From contig CM058235.1 of the NCBI GenBank assembly GCA_030180135.1, forward strand, positions 95,581,506-95,645,505: 64,000 nt of DNA. The letters run 5' to 3'. Positions 58,220 to 64,000 of the stretch are shown one piece after another (the first letter of the stretch is position 1; each line of letters opens with the position of its first letter). The notes below the pieces were generated by a model, which was given only the letters and a program-made list of their open reading frames with translations, had not been told where the DNA came from and ran no database searches. The stretch comes from Orychophragmus violaceus. Its lineage: Eukaryota > Streptophyta > Magnoliopsida > Brassicales > Brassicaceae. Both the position numbers and the translations under genes were made by a program.

Positions 58220-60601
58220 TTATCTCATGGAATAGGTTATACCTACCCTCAAGGTGTTTGGACCTCTGATGTGCAGCTAGTCTCATCTATGCTGGGAATC
58301 ACATCAAGTTCAGTGACGAACTCTTCTTTCCAAACAACCTCTTTCGCCGCTTTCCAAGCTGCGAAATGTTCAGCTTAAGTCATGGAGTCAGCAACAGTGC
58401 CTTGCACCGCCAGACAGACACAAGATATAACCGGACTGTGACCGGAAGTCATCTTTGTCTGTCGGAAACTTGCCTTTCAGACTCTACTGCCTTGTAGCAC
58501 CTCACTTTCTCCGTGAATCAAGAACTTATCCTTAGTATTCCTCAAATACTTTAGGACATTCTTTACGGCAATCCAGTGATTCTTTGCTGGATTTGACTGG
58601 TCTTTACTTGTCTTGCTTAACATTAAAGCAACATCAAACAAGTACGTTTCATGGCATACATGATAGATCCAATTGCCGACGCATATGGAATCTTATCCAT
58701 GCATTTAAGCTCAGCAGTTATCGTAGGACACTGTGTCTTGCTTAACGTAATGCCATGTGACATTGGCATAAAACCCTTCTTGGAATGCTGAAAACGTGTA
58801 GGACTTTGTCGGGATAAGAATCCTGACTTTGTCCTACCAGCTCTTTCGGATCTCTATCTTTAGATCCAAAATCCAAGAACATACGTGGCTTTACCCATGT
58901 CAATCATTAGAACCAACTCCCAAGCCAGTCCTTTACCGACTGCAGCATTGGGACGTCATTTCCGAGAATCAGTATGTCATCGACATACAATATGAGAAAT
59001 ACAATATCGCTCCCACTTATCTATTAGTAAACGCACAGTTCCATTTCGTTCCTGTTCAAGTCAAAACCTTGACTACTTCAACAGAACGAAGATTCCAACT
59101 CCGATATGTTTGCTTCCATCCATGAATGGATCAATAAAGCTAACTTACACATGGTGCAATTTTTTCGGAGTCCGGGCTCACTTTCGCTTCTTTGAATTTT
59201 GCAGATTCGTCGCTCTCAATGATCATCAGATCATGCGAACTTTCAATGATTATCAGGTTCAACTAATGACGAGAAATCACTCTCGGATTAGTAACTGATT
59301 CATTCATATCTGCGAACTTCAGGCTCCACAGGTGTAGATTCTACAGAAATCTGTAAATCCATCCGTTGCTCTCCCTCAACAGGTTGAGCAGCCTCCTGTA
59401 TTTCTCGAATTTCTTCGAGTTATAATTTTACTCCCACTGTTCTTCTTGGAAATAACTTCCCTTCTTAGAAAACAGAATGGACGTAAAAGTAACAAGCCTT
59501 TGGTTTCCCTAGGACAACCAGCGAAGTAGCACAACTACAAATACTCAGTAAAGACGAATTTGGATCGATTCCAATCCACATTTACGTGGTGTCTTTCAAC
59601 TGATATTGGTGGAACTATTTCAGCGTAAACGTAGATATTTCTAGAGCGTTATTCTTAAAAATATCATGGAAGATTCGTGTGACTCATCATTAATCATTTC
59701 TGATAAGATCTGACTCTTTCTCACAGAAATACCTCAAGGTTTTCAGGAGAATTGAGCTGTGAAACGACTTCACACTCATTCAGATGATCACACCATTGAT
59801 GACTCAAGTATTCTCACTCGGATTTAATTCAGAGTCTTAATACTTCTGTCACTCAGATTCTATACCTCATTCTGGAATTCTTTCGACCATGTCAAAGAAT
59901 TCCTACTTGTGTCTCATCAAATGAACACAGTCTTACTCACTGAATTAATCAGTAGAGACAATGAAGTACAGGAAATTTTCTGTGGCATTACTGCTCATCG
60001 GACCACATACATGAGTATGTTCAATCTCCAATAAGCCTTTGGGCCTTTCTCTAGCTCGGCTAAGATAGGCCCCTTTGTCTTTTGGTCCAGTAAACAGAAT
60101 TCAAGTCTCATAAGATATCCGATCAAATGAGCCCAATAGTGCATAACTATGGGATTTCTGAATCCGACTTACTTTATGTGACCAAGACTTTTATGCCAAG
60201 AAAAATCAGGTTTAATTCATCAGATTTAAACCAATTCGGTATTTATGTTACATTTAGGCACTCTTTGGTTTAAGATATAAAACCCATTCCATGAATAGGG
60301 TGCTACAATTAATATTTCATTAAGATCAAAAGAACAAAAACTTGTCTTTTATCAAAATGAAAAACATTCAAATTCTTACAAGAAAATGAAAGACAACTCT
60401 GCTTAAAGCAGGTACATTGTAGCAATTACTTAATACAAAACCAAGCCTCAAAGGGATCTATAAGTGAAAACCCTACGGCTGAGGCAGCATCCCAAGCTCC
60501 ATCCAGACATGTAGTTTCACTTGCCCTTCCTTCAAAGTTCTACTGTTGCCCAGGCTCTGCATATTATAACAAATATCAGTGCCACAACCAGTATCCAATA
60601 C
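58220..60601 (-). pseudogene. Degenerate copia pol, element 3
   Basis: The protease DTG codons lie at 60587-60595, one codon past the gag TAG. Integrase reads HTHVCGPM with His for the first catalytic Asp (60011-60013). RT has YVDD at 58976-58987. An RNase H remnant lies near 58290-58480. Several frameshifts and stops are shared with elements 1 and 2. Confidence 0.88.
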
Positions 60602-61492
60602 CTATAAGGTAGAACTTGAAGTAATAACATGAATACCTGAGGAAGTAGTCTCATACATCAACTTCAACTCCTCATCATCTTCCATGAATTTAATGCAATT
60701 TCTCTTCCAATGCCCAATCTCTTTACAGTAGCAGCACTTACCAACGTAAGAGGTATCTGACTCGGGCTCAGAAGACACACGCTTGCCATGATTCAAAATC
60801 TGGACAACTTTGTCTTCACCCTTGTCAGCATTAGGTTTAGTAAACCTACCCTTCTCATTCATGAGATTGTACAGGGTACTCTTCACGTTTGGCTCAACTG
60901 TCTTGAGCATATCATGCAGTTCAGTCAGCGTCTTCGTTAAGCCTTTCTTGATATAGTTCCTTCTGAACTTATCATAGCTTGACGGCAGTGACTGCAGAAT
61001 GATCTCAGTTGCCAATTCTTGGCTAACTGGATAATCCAGTTTCCTCAGGTTATCAATGTAACCCATCATTTTACTGACATGAGGACTCACTGGATGATCA
61101 TTTGGTAGCTTGCAGCTAGTGAGAGACTTAACCAACCGGTATCTCTCCACTCTTATCTGCTCCTGAAATTTCAATTTCAGGCTGCTGATCATCTCTATTG
61201 GCGACTCCATGTTCTCATATTGCTTCCGCAAGTCTGAGTCCATGGTAGCCAATATCAGACCACGCACATCTACCGCATCATTATAATGCTTATTCCAAGC
61301 ATCATATACTGCATGAGAAGCATTGGACCCGATCCTCACGGGGAGAGTTCTCTCAAGGACATAGTCCTTTCTCTCATGTCTGAGGACAAGCCTCAGGTTC
61401 CGCGACCAAGTCAAGAAATTTGATCCGTTCAGCTTGTCCATCTCAAGGACAGACCGGATCGAGAAAGTGTTTTGATTGTTTGTGCTAGTCAT
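60602..61492 (-). CDS. Copia Gag-like protein, element 3 (296 aa)
   Basis: Intact ORF MTSTNNQNTFSIR to TAG, same length as in element 1 with only scattered substitutions. UBN2-type Gag body with the conserved Trp29 (SNFLTW). CCHC knuckle at residues 253-266 (CKEIGHWKRNC), all four ligands present. It ends at the same TAG as element 1, with the protease motif continuing in frame after it. It probably makes particle protein only, if expressed. Gag stays open while pol decays, which suggests either selection on gag or too little time since a gag-intact source. Confidence 0.88.
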   Translation of the reverse strand: MTSTNNQNTFSIRSVLEMDKLNGSNFLTWSRNLRLVLRHERKDYVLERTLPVRIGSNASHAVYDAWNKHYNDAVDVRGLILATMDSDLRKQYENMESPIEMISSLKLKFQEQIRVERYRLVKSLTSCKLPNDHPVSPHVSKMMGYIDNLRKLDYPVSQELATEIILQSLPSSYDKFRRNYIKKGLTKTLTELHDMLKTVEPNVKSTLYNLMNEKGRFTKPNADKGEDKVVQILNHGKRVSSEPESDTSYVGKCCYCKEIGHWKRNCIKFMEDDEELKLMYETTSSGIHVITSSSTL

Positions 61493-63224
61493 AACTGAAA
61501 TTTAAGATAAAAGAATTTTAGTTAATATGTTCAATATGATTAATCTTGTATTATATTTAATATGATTAATCACGCATTATATTCAATAACATCAGTTACC
61601 CTCAATAGAATATAATGATTCCAAGATCCACATATAACTAAGATTAAAGTGGGCCACTGGCCGTCACCCAACCTTAGCTTATATCGGTAAGCCCTATATC
61701 GGCTAATTATATCCGTGATATAACTCTTGGTTGTGAATCTGGGCCCGAGGCCCAATCCTCTCTGATGTCTCAAGGCCCGGGACTCCCGATGGCCCAGTCA
61801 AGAAAACCAGACTATACAGTCATGTAATCATTAATGTCTGGGACTCCCAATGACATTTATGAATCACAAACCGTCTTATCCACGCAAAAGTAGACACCCT
61901 CACACTGTAAGGCCATGAATACAATTGAATGGGCTTCGACAGCTGACATAGACTGGACAAGACATCCAACGCTTGATATTGTTTGAGGTTTGTAGGTTTA
62001 TTAAAAATTCATCCCAAAATAGAAGATTACTATTTTGGGAAACTTTCCCTTTTGGGAAACCTACTATTTTTGGAAACTTTCTAAAATTAGAAACTTTTAA
62101 TTATAGAAATTTCCTTAAATCCAAAACATGCAAATTCAGAAACTTCTATTTTAAGAAACTTTCTAATTTCAAAAAATTGGAAACTTATTAATTTAAAATC
62201 GATTTTATAATTTTTATAAAAAAATAAATTTTAAATTAATCTGAAGAAAAGACTCAAATAATTGGCCCAATTGTTTTAACTTCTTGGCCCGAGGCCCAAG
62301 AATTGGTCCATGTCCAAGACATAACCCAATTGCCCAATTAATTGACATAACCGGTCTGGTTCATTAAAATTGGTCTAACTAAATTTTAATTACTACGATG
62401 ACCACAATTGTCAACCGGTTATTTACTAAACCGGATTTTCTCAATTTATTTGGTCCAACCAAATCAAATTAGAAAATCCTGGTTTAGGCAAAAAATCCAA
62501 TTTTTCGACTTTGGATTTCTTATCCCGGTTTAACCAGAACTTAATAAAATTATTAAATCTGTTTATTAAACCGTGACGTTTTGATTTTAATCAGTTTTAA
62601 ACCGAACCTTAAACCGAACCGTGACCTAGCCGTGAGCTTCACGCGATCACGACAGCCGCAAGCCATCATGCTTCCGCGGCTCGATCATTATCGACCAGCC
62701 GCACACGATCCACGATCCGACGGACGGCCGAGCCTCACGCGATCGGGACGCAAGCAGCTGGACAGGGACGGGACGTTCGGGATGATCGGTTGGGCGCGAC
62801 GGGACGATTGGACGGGACGATCGCGGCGATCGTTTGATCGATCCGCTCGATCCATCCACGCACGATCAACACTCGCGTACGAGTATGACCGATCGGGACG
62901 GGACGGGACACGATCGATCCATGCGATCGTTTGATCCATGCGATACGATCGGTCCATCCTTTTGATCGTGCGCCTCATCGCTTGTGATCGTCTCGACCAC
63001 GCGACTCGATCCATTGATCGGTCCGTGCGTCTAGCGATCCGGACTTGCGGTTCAAACCACAATCCGACGCAACCAAATCATATAGTTTGGTTTGCGATTT
63101 TCATTAGTTTGTTTAGGTTTCAATTCTTGTTTCTTAAGTGTTTTGTTCTTATCAGTAGATTGATTCAAAAACACCTCTTTAAACAATCCTAAACTTGAAT
63201 CTAAACAAGAAAAACCAGAACCAA
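61493..63224 (-). other. 5' leader of copia element 3
   Basis: Upstream frame 61570-61773 with GDGQWPTLIL, nearly the same as in element 2. Then AT-rich sequence, the CCGGTTTAA-rich part (62340-62600) and a GC-rich block dense in GATCGATC, GGGACGGGAC and GATCCATGCGATC words (62640-63050). That block differs from those of elements 1 and 2. Confidence 0.65.
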
Positions 63225-63238
63225 TAGCTCTTATACCA
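63225..63238 (-). other. Altered primer binding site, copia element 3
   Basis: TGGTATAAGAGCTA in element sense, versus TGGTATCAGAGCCA in elements 1 and 2. The change inside the core (C to A) would weaken initiator tRNA-Met pairing, so this copy is probably a poor source for new cDNA. Confidence 0.85.
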
Positions 63239-63239
63239 C

Positions 63240-63877
63240 TGAAGGATGTTTTGGTGTTAATCCTGATTCAGTTCTTCAGATTAAACAGTCCTAAACATAC
63301 GGATCTAGGTTCTCCTTGAATAGAAACAAATAAGATCTCACCTTATACCTGTTTATGCAGCGGAAAGAGAGAACAGGTCAGATATCAGAGAGCTACCAAG
63401 TGATAACTCCTCCAGAGGTTCACACACGCACACCAAGCAGGAAGAGAGGCTGCTAGACCAAGCTGTGGGAGGCGCAGGAAGAGAGAGAGAGGCGCGGCTG
63501 GGTTTAGGGTTAGGAGGAAAATCAGACTTAAGTTTTATTTATAAAACTTGTCTGGTTCCTTTTGGGCTTTTGGGCCCAAATACCAATCTGATTAAATCCC
63601 TTAGATTTAATCAGACCCATTAATCTCTCTCTAAGTACGACAAATGCCTGGCACTTTTACCGTACTTCTGCTAAGCCGTTCCTACACATTTTCCTGTTAG
63701 CTTAGGCGTGTGACCCATATGGGATCATATAATAAAGGCAATAAGTCCAAGACTTATAGATCATGAGCGGACTCTAGCAAGCCATCATGACCCCCAGTAT
63801 TATATGCTTATGTCTGATCATTGACATACTCTTACTTTCTAGAGACAGTACCGAGATTACTGGACACAATTCCAACA
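63240..63877 (-). repeat. Right LTR of copia element 3, shared with the next unit
   Basis: 638 bp, same length as 56597-57234. It serves as the 5' LTR for 56597-63877 and, by position, as the 3' LTR for the sequence starting at 63878. TATA word TATAAATA at 63536-63543 and telomere-like CCTAACCCTAAA at 63503-63514, both in element sense. Confidence 0.93.
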
Positions 63878-64000
63878 ATCTCCCACTTGTACTGGAATCT
63901 CTGTATTCATAATCCTTTTGTCTCAATATCTCGATTAGTCATAAGGCAAGATGAGTGTCATCCTTATAAAGCCTAATCTTGTTCATCAGACTCTGATTTG
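63878..64000 (-). mobile_element. Start of a further copia internal region (partial, cut by window end)
   Basis: PPT (63878-63888) and 3' noncoding sequence matching 57235-57357 with one difference seen (catcagactc versus catcggactc near 63989). There is no TSD or satellite between this and the LTR. Confidence 0.9.

Larger units (their letters stand above)
56597..63877 (-). mobile_element. Ty1/copia LTR retrotransposon, element 3 (LTR to LTR unit)
   Basis: 7281-bp unit on the minus strand with two 638-bp LTRs differing by very few bases (for example gagatcag at the left, gatatcag at the right). PPT at 57235, gag at 60602-61492, pol decayed. The PBS is altered. The right LTR is followed by more element internal sequence instead of satellite, so this unit belongs to a tandem array continuing past the window; the right TSD is not visible. 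Confidence 0.93.

Noticed and set aside
62581..63062. 117- and 124-codon ORFs in the GATCGATC-rich leader of element 3
   Set aside because: They overlap on opposite strands, are Arg/Ser/Asp biased because of the repeated words, and have no counterpart in elements 1 or 2.

Overview
This is repeat-rich heterochromatin from a flowering plant nuclear genome. It has no recognisable host gene, no RNA gene and no CRISPR. The evidence is three Ty1/copia elements with plant-type Gag and initiator-tRNA-Met primer sites, a long-LTR Ty3/gypsy-type element, a hAT-type element with TAGGGGTGGGC ends, and about 33 kb of a complex satellite. A eudicot, possibly a Brassicaceae, is my guess from the look of the elements. 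That is an inference and not proven by anything here.

Layout. The backbone is one satellite family: 1-3767, 18353-18417, 19763-21504 and 28492-56596. It is built from ~185-bp A modules (each containing a 50-bp sub-repeat that can be multiplied) and B modules made of two related halves spaced 166 bp. In orientation 'A' the + strand reads ctatctcggccatact. Orientation flips at about 1773, 2300, 2757, 3287 and 47698. The block 28.5-47.7 kb shows hierarchical duplication with exact offsets of 1655, 2363, 3201, 5537 and 9555 bp.

Insertions into the satellite, all LTR elements being oriented on the minus strand: (1) copia element 1, 3768-18352, TSD tagca; (2) copia element 2, 10453-17729, nested inside the 5' LTR of element 1, TSD aatta; (3) a hAT-type non-autonomous transposon, 18418-19762, 8-bp TSD atctcggc; (4) a long-LTR non-autonomous gypsy-type element, 21505-28491, TSD atctc, whose 2.5-kb LTRs carry a CpG-rich 21-bp minisatellite; (5) copia element 3, 56597-63877, followed directly by more internal sequence to the window end, so it is part of a tandem LTR-internal-LTR-internal array.

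How the parts relate. The three copia elements keep a long gag ORF with a CCHC knuckle. Their pol regions (protease, integrase, RT, RNase H, in copia order) are broken by largely shared lesions, including loss of the first integrase aspartate. Their LTR pairs are nevertheless identical or nearly so by eye. The simplest reading is a gag-bearing, pol-dead family that keeps moving by borrowing enzymes in trans. The inferred order is: satellite, then its inversions and duplications, then insertions (1), (3), (4) and (5), then (2) inside (1). No host pathway or operon can be described. The most novel items are the satellite architecture and the biology of the trans-mobilised copia family.
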